Source: Pseudomonadota bacterium (GTDB taxonomy: Bacteria > Myxococcota_A > Polyangia > Fen-1088). From it: a stretch of 18,423 bases of DNA. The stretch is from NCBI GenBank assembly GCA_017881285.1, contig JADGRD010000006.1, forward strand, positions 1 to 18,423, read 5' to 3'. Position numbers and translations under genes: made by a program. Below are positions 1 to 7,411 of the stretch, in pieces (position 1 is the first letter of the stretch; each line of letters begins with the position of its first letter). The notes beneath the pieces were generated by a model. The model did no database searches and was not told where the DNA came from. It saw nothing but the letters and a program-made list of their open reading frames with translations.

Positions 1-93
1 ATGGCCAGGTTCGCGGCATCCGAGATTCGTAGAATGGTATCCATGCCCCCAGCCTACCGCGTCTCGGACGACGCGCCCATAAATTCCGACTAA
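1..93 (+). CDS. Possible 3' end of a plus-strand gene (partial)
   Basis: Frame 1 is open from the first base of the window to a TAA at 91-93, giving 30 residues rich in Ala, Arg, Ser and Asp. It contains ATG codons at 1, 34 and 43, so it could be a tiny ORF, but more probably it is the C-terminal tail of a gene lying mostly to the left. Third codon positions are mostly G or C, as in neighbouring genes. It converges on the RidA-like gene. No domain can be recognised in so short a piece, and chance openness in high-GC DNA is a real alternative. Confidence 0.3.
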   Translation: MARFAASEIRRMVSMPPAYRVSDDAPINSD

Positions 94-110
94 TTTGGTC
101 CGCTTTAGTC
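88..110. terminator. Inverted repeat between convergent genes
   Basis: GACTAA (88-93) and TTAGTC (105-110) form a 6-bp stem with an 11-nt loop. The left arm includes the TAA of the partial plus-strand frame, and the repeat lies 21 bp beyond the stop of the minus-strand RidA-like gene. The position suits a bidirectional terminator. There is no clear U-tract and the stem is short, so this is only a candidate. Confidence 0.25.
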
Positions 111-131
111 AAACACGGTGCGGCGGGGTGA

Positions 132-1307
132 TCAGCCGGCCGGCATCGCCCGCGCGGCGCAGAGTTCGACTTCGCACAGCCATTCCGGCCGGCAGATGTC
201 GGCCACCACCACGGCGGCGGGCAGGTCGGCGGGCAGGCCGGCGACGGCCGCGGCCCGGGCATAGGCCTGGCGATAGCCGGCCTGCTTGAGGTAGGCGGTG
301 GCGCTCAGGGCGTGGCGAAAATCCAGCCCGGCGCCATCCAGCAGCTCGCGCACGTTGGCGAACATGCGCTGCAGCTGGCCCTGGATGTCTCCGGCCGCGA
401 CCACCCTGCCCTGGGCATCGATGCTGGCGGTGCCCGAAACGTAGAGCGTGCGGCGGCCGGGTTCGGTGATGTACGAGCCGCGCGCGAAGGCCGACCCATA
501 GCCCGACGCCTCACCCATGGCGCCGGGCGGGACTGCTTGCACGCGCACGTCGTCGCTCGCGGCAATCGCATAGAGGTCCATCGCGACCGGGACGGCGGCC
601 CCGACCAGGGTGCCCTCGACACAGGTGCTGGCCGGCAAGCGGACAAGTTTCTGCTCGCCATAGTAGCGGTTGCGCGCCTGATTGAGAGAGCCGTAGTTGC
701 GTTCGATGTCCTGCACGTAGATCCAGGTGCGCACCACATCGGTAAAAGACAGGCCTCGCGCCTGCAACGCATGCCCGGCCTGAGCTAGCATGTCATAGGC
801 CAGATCGGTGACCGAGGCGCCCTGCGCCAGCCCCAGCCGTGGCGTGATGGCCAAGAGCCGCAGGTGGCGGGCGCCGTCGCGCAGCACCGTTGCGGCCGCC
901 GGTTCGACCACGTTGCCGTGCCACACACCGCTCTGCCGCGCCGAACGGATGGCATGCAGCTGCATGGTGCAATAGCGGAGCGGTACCGCGGGTGGCTGCA
1001 AGAGCGCGGTGATGGGCAGCGGCCCCGTGGCGCCGAAGATGCCCGCGAGCACCTGCCGCCAGTCCCACGCGGGCGTCCTGGCCAAATGAATCCAGCCGCA
1101 CACGATGTTGCTCGGCGACAGCCCGTGCGCCCCGAGCCCGTCGAGCGCACGGACGGCCATGGATTCGAGCTGCCGGCGGTCGTCGTCGTGGTGGGAGGTT
1201 GGCGCGGCCGCCACGAACACATCCTGGGTGCGCTGGCCATCGAGGCACCTCGACTGCCAATCACCCTGCAAGTTTTCGCGAGAATCGTCTTCGGTACTGC
1301 CAGACAT
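132..1307 (-). CDS. Multi-domain RidA/YjgF/chorismatase-like protein
   Basis: The protein has 391 residues from an ATG at 1307 preceded by a purine-rich AGGGTGA; the frame extends to 1448 but that part would overlap the divergent cytochrome gene. The C-terminal segment (about 277-386) is RidA-like: LYVSGTASID, a helix QLQRMFANVRELLDGAGLDF, then PAAVVVADICRPEWLCEVE, matching the usual P-A-x-x-V-x-x-L-x-R-x-x-x-x-V-E-I-E ending with its substrate-binding Arg. A second YjgF-like segment spans about 145-248 (helix TDLAYDMLAQAGHALQARGL, strand VVRTWIYVQD), and residues 28-120 look like a more diverged one. RidA proteins deaminate reactive enamines or imines; related tandem folds include chorismatases (FkbO/Hyg5 type). 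I cannot decide between a RidA-like deaminase and a chorismatase-like hydrolase. No signal peptide is seen, so it is probably cytoplasmic. Confidence 0.75.
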   Translation of the reverse strand: MSGSTEDDSRENLQGDWQSRCLDGQRTQDVFVAAAPTSHHDDDRRQLESMAVRALDGLGAHGLSPSNIVCGWIHLARTPAWDWRQVLAGIFGATGPLPITALLQPPAVPLRYCTMQLHAIRSARQSGVWHGNVVEPAAATVLRDGARHLRLLAITPRLGLAQGASVTDLAYDMLAQAGHALQARGLSFTDVVRTWIYVQDIERNYGSLNQARNRYYGEQKLVRLPASTCVEGTLVGAAVPVAMDLYAIAASDDVRVQAVPPGAMGEASGYGSAFARGSYITEPGRRTLYVSGTASIDAQGRVVAAGDIQGQLQRMFANVRELLDGAGLDFRHALSATAYLKQAGYRQAYARAAAVAGLPADLPAAVVVADICRPEWLCEVELCAARAMPAG

Positions 1308-1362
1308 CGTCACCCTAGGTATTGCACGAACGAAACGGCCGAGGTGTGCACAATCGTCGCGA

Positions 1363-1367
1363 AGAGG
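1363..1367 (+). promoter_or_regulatory. Ribosome binding site favouring a TTG start
   Basis: AGAGG at 1363-1367 lies 6 nt before TTG at 1374 but 15 nt before the next in-frame candidate, GTG at 1383. The spacing favours TTG as the start of the cytochrome gene. Either start leaves the signal sequence intact. Confidence 0.5.
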
Positions 1368-1373
1368 TAGATT

Positions 1374-3686
1374 TTGCGCCCAGTGAAGCGCCTCGCCATT
1401 GCCGCCGCATTCCTGCTTGCCCTCGCCGGAACCGGCTCGTGCAAGCACAAGCCGACGCGGCCGCCGCCCCGCATCGACTGGCCTGAAACGCCGCTGCCCT
1501 TGCCTGACGCGACGCTACTGCCCGGGGTGGTGGCGCCGCGCCTTTTGCCCACGGCTGCCCAGGCCAGCGTGCGGCAGCAGGCGGTGGAGAGCATCGGCAC
1601 CTACGAATGGCAGGATTTCACCTCCCCCGGCTCGCGCCTGGTCAGCACCAACGGTGATTACTGGACGAACCTCGCGGATCTAGCGTGGCGCCGCGATATC
1701 GAGATCCACCTCGACGACGTGCCATTGGATCTGGACCAGGACGGCACGGTCGACACCCGCGTCACGCGCCACATCTCCCTCAAAGGGGGCATCCTGGACA
1801 ATCCCGAGGTCTTCGGCCTGGCCGCAGACCCCGACGACCCGCCAGGCAAGCTCGGCTACACCTCGGCCAGCACCGGCTTCTCCGGACTGCGCGACGCCCT
1901 CGATTTCGAGACCGGCAAGCCCACCGGCGAGATCGGCATGACCTGCTGGCTGTGCCATTCCGGCCGCAACCCGGTGGATGGCAAGACCGTGCTCGGTCTG
2001 CCGAGCACGCGCCTCGACTACGAGATGATGCTGGCCACCTCGTCGCTCTTCGAGCCAGCGCATGTGCTCGACCTGGACCACGACGGCATCCCCGACGGCG
2101 AAGCCGAGATCAAACGGCGCATGCGGCTCGACGAGGCGCTGGTGCTAGATGGCAATCGCGACGGCCGCGTCACGGTCGCCGAGTACCGGGCCGCGCTCAA
2201 GCTGCCAGACGCCAAGCAGGTACAGGCCAGCCTGCTTTCGGCGGGGCCGGGCCGCCAGGATCTGACCAATGAATTCGGCCTGGACATGACCACGCCCGGG
2301 TTGCACTCACGCCGCTACGCCGACGTGGGCTTGATGCGCACGGGGCCGGCGGGGGTGTTCAACCCCAAGAGCACGCCAAGCTCGCTGGTCGTGCGTTCGC
2401 TGTCCGTCATCAACTGGGCCGCCACGTACGCCACGCGCGGGGTGGATTGGCTGGGCCGCTATGCCGAGCGTACCGGCCAGCGCCGCGGGCAAGCCCTGGC
2501 CGAGATGGGCATCGACTTTCCGCCCGGCCTCGAAGGCGACGCCGACCTCATCAATCGCGCCATCGTGCTCGACACCCGCTCCATCGGCGCCATCGGCCTG
2601 CAGGCGGACTCCTTCCCCGGCATCATGTACGCCCGCGTCCTGCGCCAGGGCGCGCCCGCGCCGCCCGCGCTGGTGCGCGGCTTGCGCCTCGGCTTCGAGG
2701 CCACGCAGATCCGCAAGCTGATCTACGACACCGACCTCGCGACCGTCGCGCGTCCCGCGCTCGACCCGGGCGCGGTGGCGCGCGGCCGCGCCATCTTTTT
2801 CGACCGCGTGGTGGGCGACATCCTCAACCAGCAGATCCTGGTCGACGTTCCGCCCGCCTACGCGAGCGCCGGCATCGCCCCCCCTCTGCTCGCGCCCATC
2901 GACGAGACCCGGCCCCTGTCGGCGCGCCTCCCCGTGCGCTGCGTGTCCTGCCATTCCGCGACGACGCTCGCGACCGAGCAACCCATCCCCGGAAGCGGGT
3001 TGGAAATTCCGCGCTGCACCGACTGTCATGTCGTGCACCCGCCGGTGGGGATGCTGGCGGCGCTCGGTCTGCGCAGGGGCGACGGCGCGCTGGGACTCAA
3101 CTCGATCTTCGATGAGTTCGACCTCGACCGCGCACAAGCGACCGCCGAGCAGGTGCACAAGAGCTGCACCCATTGCCACGATCGCCACGCCGCCCTGGCG
3201 ACGCCGATTCCCTACACCAATTGCAGCATCTTGCCCTTCGATGCCGACGGCGACGGTCGCGCGCAGGGCGACGAACCCGACGACCTGGCCGCCGGCGGGA
3301 TCGGCACCGACGCCCTCTTCGGCTTCGAGGTCGACCGCCGCGCGCTCGCGGACAAGAATGTGCGCATGCCCATCACGCGCATACCCTCGGTGCATCGCCG
3401 GGGGCCGACCGAAACCGTGACCATTGCCGGACCGTGGGTGCGCACGGCGCCGCTCACCACGCTGGTCGCCTCCGCGCCCTATCTGCACAACGGCTCGGTG
3501 CCGACGCTGGAGGCGCTGCTCGAACCCACGGCTGCCCGGCCAGTTACCTTCACCCTTGGCACCGGCCAGGGCACGTTCACCTTCGACACGCGTTTGCCGG
3601 GCAACCGCAACATCGGTCACGAATTCGGGGTCAAGCTGAGCGGTGAGGAGAAACGCGACCTGAGCGCGTTCCTCAAGAGTCTGTGA
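1374..3686 (+). CDS. Exported tetrahaem c-type cytochrome with EF-hand-like loops (di-haem peroxidase-like)
   Basis: The protein has 770 residues. The N terminus is basic then hydrophobic (LAIAAAFLLALAGTGSC), a signal sequence with a weak lipobox at Cys23, so it is exported and possibly lipid-anchored. Four CxxCH haem motifs are visible: CWLCH 191-195, CVSCH 523-527, CTDCH 548-552 and CTHCH 598-602. The end carries APYLHNGSVPTLEALL (701-716) and a GHEFG...LSGEEKRDLSAFLKSL tail, as in di-haem cytochrome c peroxidase/MauG and rubber-oxygenase-like (RoxA) proteins. Asp-rich EF-hand-like loops lie at about 119-129, 233-243, 259-270 and 623-634. The expected role is periplasmic or surface redox chemistry, either peroxide reduction or oxidation of an organic substrate. 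The canonical RoxA/RoxB layout has two haems, so four motifs plus calcium-type loops mark this as an unusual relative. The substrate is unknown. It stands alone, divergent from the RidA-like gene. Confidence 0.85.
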   Translation: MRPVKRLAIAAAFLLALAGTGSCKHKPTRPPPRIDWPETPLPLPDATLLPGVVAPRLLPTAAQASVRQQAVESIGTYEWQDFTSPGSRLVSTNGDYWTNLADLAWRRDIEIHLDDVPLDLDQDGTVDTRVTRHISLKGGILDNPEVFGLAADPDDPPGKLGYTSASTGFSGLRDALDFETGKPTGEIGMTCWLCHSGRNPVDGKTVLGLPSTRLDYEMMLATSSLFEPAHVLDLDHDGIPDGEAEIKRRMRLDEALVLDGNRDGRVTVAEYRAALKLPDAKQVQASLLSAGPGRQDLTNEFGLDMTTPGLHSRRYADVGLMRTGPAGVFNPKSTPSSLVVRSLSVINWAATYATRGVDWLGRYAERTGQRRGQALAEMGIDFPPGLEGDADLINRAIVLDTRSIGAIGLQADSFPGIMYARVLRQGAPAPPALVRGLRLGFEATQIRKLIYDTDLATVARPALDPGAVARGRAIFFDRVVGDILNQQILVDVPPAYASAGIAPPLLAPIDETRPLSARLPVRCVSCHSATTLATEQPIPGSGLEIPRCTDCHVVHPPVGMLAALGLRRGDGALGLNSIFDEFDLDRAQATAEQVHKSCTHCHDRHAALATPIPYTNCSILPFDADGDGRAQGDEPDDLAAGGIGTDALFGFEVDRRALADKNVRMPITRIPSVHRRGPTETVTIAGPWVRTAPLTTLVASAPYLHNGSVPTLEALLEPTAARPVTFTLGTGQGTFTFDTRLPGNRNIGHEFGVKLSGEEKRDLSAFLKSL

Positions 3687-3754
3687 CTTGGCTACGGGAT
3701 ATCGATCAGCGGGATGTAGTCCTTGCAGCCACCGTGTCGAAAAGTACTGGTCGG

Positions 3755-4858
3755 CTAAGGCTGCGGTTCGATATCGATGGGCAGACGCCGGTTGCCCCAG
3801 GAGCCGGGGGCGCGGTCGAAGTGGCCGGCGCAGAGTACGCCGCAGGCTCGACACGCGCCGCTCTCGGTGAGTGACCACGAGGTGACGTCATAGCCGGTGC
3901 GACCGATGAGCTGGCGACCGCAGCCGCCGCAGAAGGTGCTGCCGCCCTCGTCGTCGCGCACGTTGCCGGTGTAGACGTGGCGCAGGCCGTTGCCCAGCGC
4001 GATGGCGCGCGCCCGCCGCAAGGTCGCCAGCGGCGTCGGTGGCCGGTCGAGCAGCCGGAAGTCGGGATGATATGCCGAGAAGTGGAGCGGCACATCCCGG
4101 CCCAGGTTCGCGACCAGCCAGCGGGTCATCTCGTCGAGCTCTGGCTCGCCGTCGTTTTCGCCGGGGATGAGCAGCGTGGTGATCTCCAGCCAGACCTGGG
4201 TCCGCGCGCGCAGGTACACTAGCGTGTCGAGGACCGCGCCGAGCTCCCCGCCGCAGAGCTCGCGGTAGAACCGCTCGGAAAAGGCTTTGAGGTCAACGTT
4301 GGCGGCGTCGAAGTGACGATAGAACTCCGCGCGCGCGGCGGGCAGCATGTAGCCCGCGGTGACCGCCACCGTGGCGAGGCCGCGTTCGTGGCAGGCCACC
4401 GCCGTGTCGATGGCGTACTCGAAGAAGACCACGGGATCGTTGTAGGTCATGGCCACGCTCTGGCAGCCGTGGTGAGCGGCCGCCGCCGCGATGGCGGCCG
4501 GCGACGCCGCATCACTGGCGCGCTCCACGTCGCGCGCCCGGCTCGATTCCCAGTTCTGGCAGAACTTGCACGTGAGATTGCAACCCGCGGTGCCGAACGA
4601 CAGGACGGGCGTGCCCGGCAGGAAATGGTAGAGCGGTTTCTTCTCGATGGGGTCGATGCAGAATCCCGTCGAGCGGCCGTAGCTGGTGAAGACCATCTCG
4701 CCATCGCGCGCGGCGCGCACGAAGCAGACGCCGCGCTGGCCCTCGGCTAGGCGGCAGGCGCGCGGGCACAGCTCGCACAGCACGCGACCGTCGTCTTCCC
4801 GGCGAAAGTACCGGCCCGGCACGATGGCGCCGTCTCCTGCTCGCATCTCCTGGCTCAA
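3755..4858 (-). CDS. amrS: AmmeMemoRadiSam system radical SAM enzyme
   Basis: From the TTG at 4858 the protein has 367 residues. The radical SAM cluster motif is CNLTCKFC (Cys93, Cys97, Cys100), which would bind a 4Fe-4S cluster and SAM. An extra N-terminal Cys set (CELCPRAC...GVC; Cys28, 31, 35, 45) and a C-terminal set (Cys310, 313, 336, 339) could hold further metal centres. The phrases YHFLPGTPVLSFGTAGCN, YNDPVVFFEY and NVDLKAF are characteristic of this family, which co-occurs with Memo and AMMECR1 proteins. The reaction is not something I can state from sequence. TTG is preferred because AGGAGG lies 9 nt upstream; the ATG at 4846 has only an abutting CAGGAG. The frame stays open to 6907, but upstream codons are antisense to the Memo gene. 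Its partner amrB is divergent, 51 bp away. Confidence 0.92.
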   Translation of the reverse strand: MSQEMRAGDGAIVPGRYFRREDDGRVLCELCPRACRLAEGQRGVCFVRAARDGEMVFTSYGRSTGFCIDPIEKKPLYHFLPGTPVLSFGTAGCNLTCKFCQNWESSRARDVERASDAASPAAIAAAAAHHGCQSVAMTYNDPVVFFEYAIDTAVACHERGLATVAVTAGYMLPAARAEFYRHFDAANVDLKAFSERFYRELCGGELGAVLDTLVYLRARTQVWLEITTLLIPGENDGEPELDEMTRWLVANLGRDVPLHFSAYHPDFRLLDRPPTPLATLRRARAIALGNGLRHVYTGNVRDDEGGSTFCGGCGRQLIGRTGYDVTSWSLTESGACRACGVLCAGHFDRAPGSWGNRRLPIDIEPQP

Positions 4859-4867
4859 GCGCGCGAT

Positions 4868-4873
4868 CCTCCT
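4868..4873 (-). promoter_or_regulatory. Strong ribosome binding site of amrS
   Basis: AGGAGG reads on the minus strand at 4873-4868, 9 nt upstream of TTG at 4858 and 21 nt upstream of ATG at 4846. This perfect anti-16S match decides the start in favour of TTG. Confidence 0.6.
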
Positions 4874-4909
4874 TGCAGCCCTTGCCGTTGATTCGCGGTA
4901 GAGTATGGC

Positions 4910-5698
4910 ATGCGTGCGCGCCCCCCGGCCGTTGCCGGCATGTTCTACTCCGACAAGCCGCAAGAGCTTGCCGCGGCGGTACGTTCGTACGTGGCCGAGG
5001 CCGCGCCCCCAGGCACGGCCAAGCCACCCAAGGCCGTGGTCGCTCCCCACGCGGGCTACATCTACTCCGGCCCCATCGCGGGCACGGCCTACGCCGCGCT
5101 TGCCGCGCGCGGCAAGGAAATCGAACGCGTGATCCTGATCGGGCCCTCCCATCGTGTCGGGTTCCCCGGCGTGGCGGCAAGCGGCGCGAGCGCGTTCGAA
5201 ACCCCGCTCGGCCCGGTGGCCGTGGACCGTGAGGCGGTCTCCCTGCTCGTCAAGGAAGGCCTGGTGCGCGAATTCGAGGCCGCGCACGACAACGAGCACA
5301 GCCTGGAAGTCCAATTGCCGTTCCTCAAGCAAGTCTGCCCGAATGCGCGCATGGTGCCCCTGCTCGCCGGCGACGACGACTGGCGCGCCGTCGAGAAAGT
5401 GCTGGCCCTCCTCTGGGGCGAGGGCGAGACCGCCATCGTCGTGAGCTCGGATCTCAGCCACTACCACGACTACACCACGGCCCAGCGGCTCGACGCCGAC
5501 ACCGCCAAGACCGTGGAGCGGCTCGCCGCCGGCGAGGTCGACTTCAATCAGGCTTGCGGCGCCACCGGCATCAACGCCCTGCTCGCCCTCGTCGCGGACA
5601 AGGGGCTCGCCTGCACGACCCTCGATCTGCGCAACTCCGGCGACACCGCCGGCCCGCGCAACCGCGTCGTGGGGTACGGTGCTTTCGCGGTCGGCTAG
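4910..5698 (+). CDS. amrB: AmmeMemoRadiSam system protein B (Memo family)
   Basis: The protein has 262 residues, close to the usual Memo length, and begins RPPAVAGMFYSDKPQEL, a standard Memo opening. Conserved metal-site positions are present: His47 in APHAGYIYSGP, His81 in GPSHRVG and Cys216 in QACGATG, equivalent to the His/His/Cys set of human Memo1 (H49, H81, C244). EHSLEVQLPFLK (129-140) and SSDLSHYHDY (179-188) are further family signatures. Memo resembles extradiol dioxygenases in fold and is reported as a metal-binding redox protein in eukaryotes; its bacterial role is unclear. It has no signal peptide, so it is cytoplasmic. The third usual member, an AMMECR1-domain protein, is not in this window. 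No clear Shine-Dalgarno precedes ATG 4910; a TAGAGT hexamer ends 5 nt before it. It converges on the next gene with 8 bp between stops. Confidence 0.92.
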   Translation: MRARPPAVAGMFYSDKPQELAAAVRSYVAEAAPPGTAKPPKAVVAPHAGYIYSGPIAGTAYAALAARGKEIERVILIGPSHRVGFPGVAASGASAFETPLGPVAVDREAVSLLVKEGLVREFEAAHDNEHSLEVQLPFLKQVCPNARMVPLLAGDDDWRAVEKVLALLWGEGETAIVVSSDLSHYHDYTTAQRLDADTAKTVERLAAGEVDFNQACGATGINALLALVADKGLACTTLDLRNSGDTAGPRNRVVGYGAFAVG

Positions 5699-5706
5699 GA
5701 CCGACT

Positions 5707-6879
5707 CTACTTGATGAGTGTCGCGTCCTTGTTGTGCTTGAAGTACTCGGCGGTGAGACGCTCCATCATTTTCGCGCGCTTGTCGTAGAGCCGCTTGAGC
5801 TTGCGCGGCTGCTTGCGGGCCAGGGCGTAGTGGGTGAGTAGCGGCAGTGCCACCGTCGAGTCGAGGTAGGCCACCACGGCGTCGGGCAGCTGGTTTGGAT
5901 CGATCTTGCCCCAGCTTACGGCCTCGGACGGCGTGGCGCCCGACAGCCCGCCGGTGTCGGGACGCGCGTCGGTGAACTGCAAGAAGAAGTCGTGTCCCAT
6001 TTCCTTGATGCGCAGGACTTCCTGGATCTGCGGCTCGGTTTGCAGCATGAAGTTCTTGGGCGAACCTCCACCCATGAGCAACACGCCGGTCTTCTTCTTG
6101 CGCATCTTCGCGTCGAGCACGATGGCCGTGGTTTCGTTGACGTCGATGCTGGGATTCACGCGCAGCTTGTTGCCGCGCAGCTCGACGCCGGCCACGTTCA
6201 TGCCGATGGTCGAATCGCCGGGCGAGGACGTGAAACAGGGAACACCGGCGCGATAGGCAGCGGCCAGCACGGACGCATCTTTGAGTCCCGTCTGGCGCTC
6301 GAACTCGGCGCAGTACTTGCCGATGAGGTAGTGCAGCTCGGCCGTGCCCATCTCCTTCTGGAATTCCTTCTGGATGAGGATCTTGCGCAAGATATCGTCG
6401 GTGCGCATGAGCACGTCGTTGTAGTCGAGCAGGATGTCGTAGATGCGAACCACGCCGAAGCGGCGCAGGGCGGGATCGGGGACGAAGGGCGAGCCGCGAA
6501 AGAGCGGCAGGTTCATCGCGTGGTGCATGTCGTGGTACAGGTTCGCGCCCGTGCCCACGATCCAGTCCACGAAGCCGGCCTTGATGAGCGGGACGACCGC
6601 GGAGGCGCCGAGCCCCGCCGGAGTCAGCGCGCCGGCCAGGGTCATGCCGACCGTCACGCTGTCGTTGGCCAGCATTTTCTCGGTGAAGAGCCGCGCCCCT
6701 TCTTGCAAGCGAGCGGCGTTGTAGGCCAGGAACGCGCTGTCCATCAGGTCGGGCAGGCTCTCCTTGCCGGTGATGGGGTTGGGCAGGATGCGCTGGCCGC
6801 GCAGGTACATCTTCTTGCCGGCGGCGAACTTGTGCGGGTACTTGCTGATGAACTTCTTGGGCAATACGATCTTGGCCAT
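5707..6879 (-). CDS. Deoxyhypusine synthase-like protein
   Basis: The protein has 390 residues. It carries the deoxyhypusine synthase core: GMTLAGALTPAGLG (78-91), VGTGANLYHD (108-117), CFTSSPGDSTIG (215-226), GVLLMGGGSPKNF (265-277), QFTDARPDTGGLSGATPSEA (301-320) and VSWGKI (321-326). Lys325 in SWGK corresponds to the catalytic lysine of human DHS (K329) that forms the enzyme-spermidine imine. In archaea and eukaryotes DHS transfers the aminobutyl group of spermidine to eIF5A. Bacteria lack eIF5A, and bacterial DHS-like proteins are generally linked to polyamine (homospermidine-type) chemistry, so the natural acceptor here is inferred to be a small amine. AAAGGAA about 9 nt upstream of the ATG is a good ribosome binding site. 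The gene is NAD-dependent by family and cytoplasmic. Confidence 0.9.
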   Translation of the reverse strand: MAKIVLPKKFISKYPHKFAAGKKMYLRGQRILPNPITGKESLPDLMDSAFLAYNAARLQEGARLFTEKMLANDSVTVGMTLAGALTPAGLGASAVVPLIKAGFVDWIVGTGANLYHDMHHAMNLPLFRGSPFVPDPALRRFGVVRIYDILLDYNDVLMRTDDILRKILIQKEFQKEMGTAELHYLIGKYCAEFERQTGLKDASVLAAAYRAGVPCFTSSPGDSTIGMNVAGVELRGNKLRVNPSIDVNETTAIVLDAKMRKKKTGVLLMGGGSPKNFMLQTEPQIQEVLRIKEMGHDFFLQFTDARPDTGGLSGATPSEAVSWGKIDPNQLPDAVVAYLDSTVALPLLTHYALARKQPRKLKRLYDKRAKMMERLTAEYFKHNKDATLIK

Positions 6880-6920
6880 CGCGAGCGGTTCCTTTCGCTT
6901 CCTTCACCCCCCGAGAGAAT

Positions 6921-6961
6921 CATGCACCGCACAGGTGGCCGGACGGCCTGGTGCCTGCATG
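6921..6961. repeat. Imperfect inverted repeat upstream of the DHS-like gene
   Basis: Outer arms CATGCA (6921-6926) and TGCATG (6956-6961) match perfectly. Between them is a second symmetric element, GGCCGGACGGCC, flanked by mismatches. It lies about 40 bp upstream of the DHS-like start on that gene's leader side, so it could be an operator or a leader hairpin. No known regulator site is recognised. Confidence 0.35.
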
Positions 6962-7196
6962 GGGAAGGTGTGGGGGCATGGGGCCGCCAATCTGGCGAAA
7001 AAGGCCTGGCTTTGCAAGCGCGCGCTGTTGCCCCGCCGGCCGCTTGCCACGCCCTGTGTCCAGGCCACGCCCACGGAACAGAGGTGGGTTTCTTGTACAC
7101 ACGGAAACCGCAGGAATCCCGCGGGGCCTTCGCGGAAATGTGACACTTCTATCGCGCTGGAATCACTTACTTGGGCATCAAGATCGACATCGACGC

Positions 7197-7212
7197 GAGT
7201 TGCATACAACTC
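7197..7212. repeat. Perfect hairpin GAGTTG-CATA-CAACTC
   Basis: Six-base arms GAGTTG and CAACTC enclose a 4-base loop, ending 2 bases before the tandem 16-bp duplication. It lies about 200 bp upstream of the VWA lipoprotein start. It could be an operator for a dimeric regulator; the sequence matches nothing I recognise. Confidence 0.4.
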
Positions 7213-7214
7213 AA

Positions 7215-7246
7215 TGCGTTGCTGTATCCTTGCGTTGCTGTATCCT
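7215..7246. repeat. Perfect tandem duplication of a 16-bp unit
   Basis: The unit tgcgttgctgtatcct occurs twice with no spacer (7215-7230 and 7231-7246). It is non-coding, next to a perfect hairpin, and upstream of the VWA lipoprotein gene. Two identical sites 16 bp apart could be paired binding sites, or a recent slippage duplication. Confidence 0.85.
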
Positions 7247-7411
7247 TTTGTGCGGGATGTACCAGTGCCTTCACCATAGTGAACAGCCTCACACCAAGAG
7301 CCAAAATAGCCTCGCCGGAAGACCTAGAAGAAGCGTAAGATTAATATAAGGTTGTTTCTTCCCCTCGGCAGCGCGAGCGGGAAGGCATTTCTACAAAGGC
7401 AGGAAGGCGCC

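Larger units (their letters stand above)
6880..7411. other. Gene-free upstream region of two divergent genes
   Basis: This stretch of 532 bases separates the DHS-like gene (minus) from the VWA lipoprotein gene (plus), and no ORF in it resembles a gene. It must hold both promoters and 5' leaders. It contains an imperfect inverted repeat near the DHS start, a 16-bp hairpin and a perfect tandem 16-bp duplication near 7197-7246. It also has an AT-rich patch at 7341-7350 (ttaatataag) that could supply a -10 element for the lipoprotein gene. The half nearest the lipoprotein gene is visibly lower in GC than the surrounding coding DNA. Confidence 0.6.

Noticed and set aside
2307..3878. A 523-codon minus-strand open frame opposite the cytochrome gene
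   Set aside because: Arg/Gly/Val-rich translation without motifs, antisense to a gene with four clear haem sites.
3755..6907. A 1050-codon open frame on the minus strand that could be read as a giant fusion ending in the radical SAM domain
   Set aside because: Only the last 367 codons have family motifs. The rest is antisense to amrB and out of frame with the DHS-like gene, and AGGAGG marks an internal start.
5992..7143. A 383-codon plus-strand frame opposite the DHS-like gene
   Set aside because: Composition of an antisense shadow (Val/His/Ala/Gln-rich), no motifs, and it runs into non-coding DNA.
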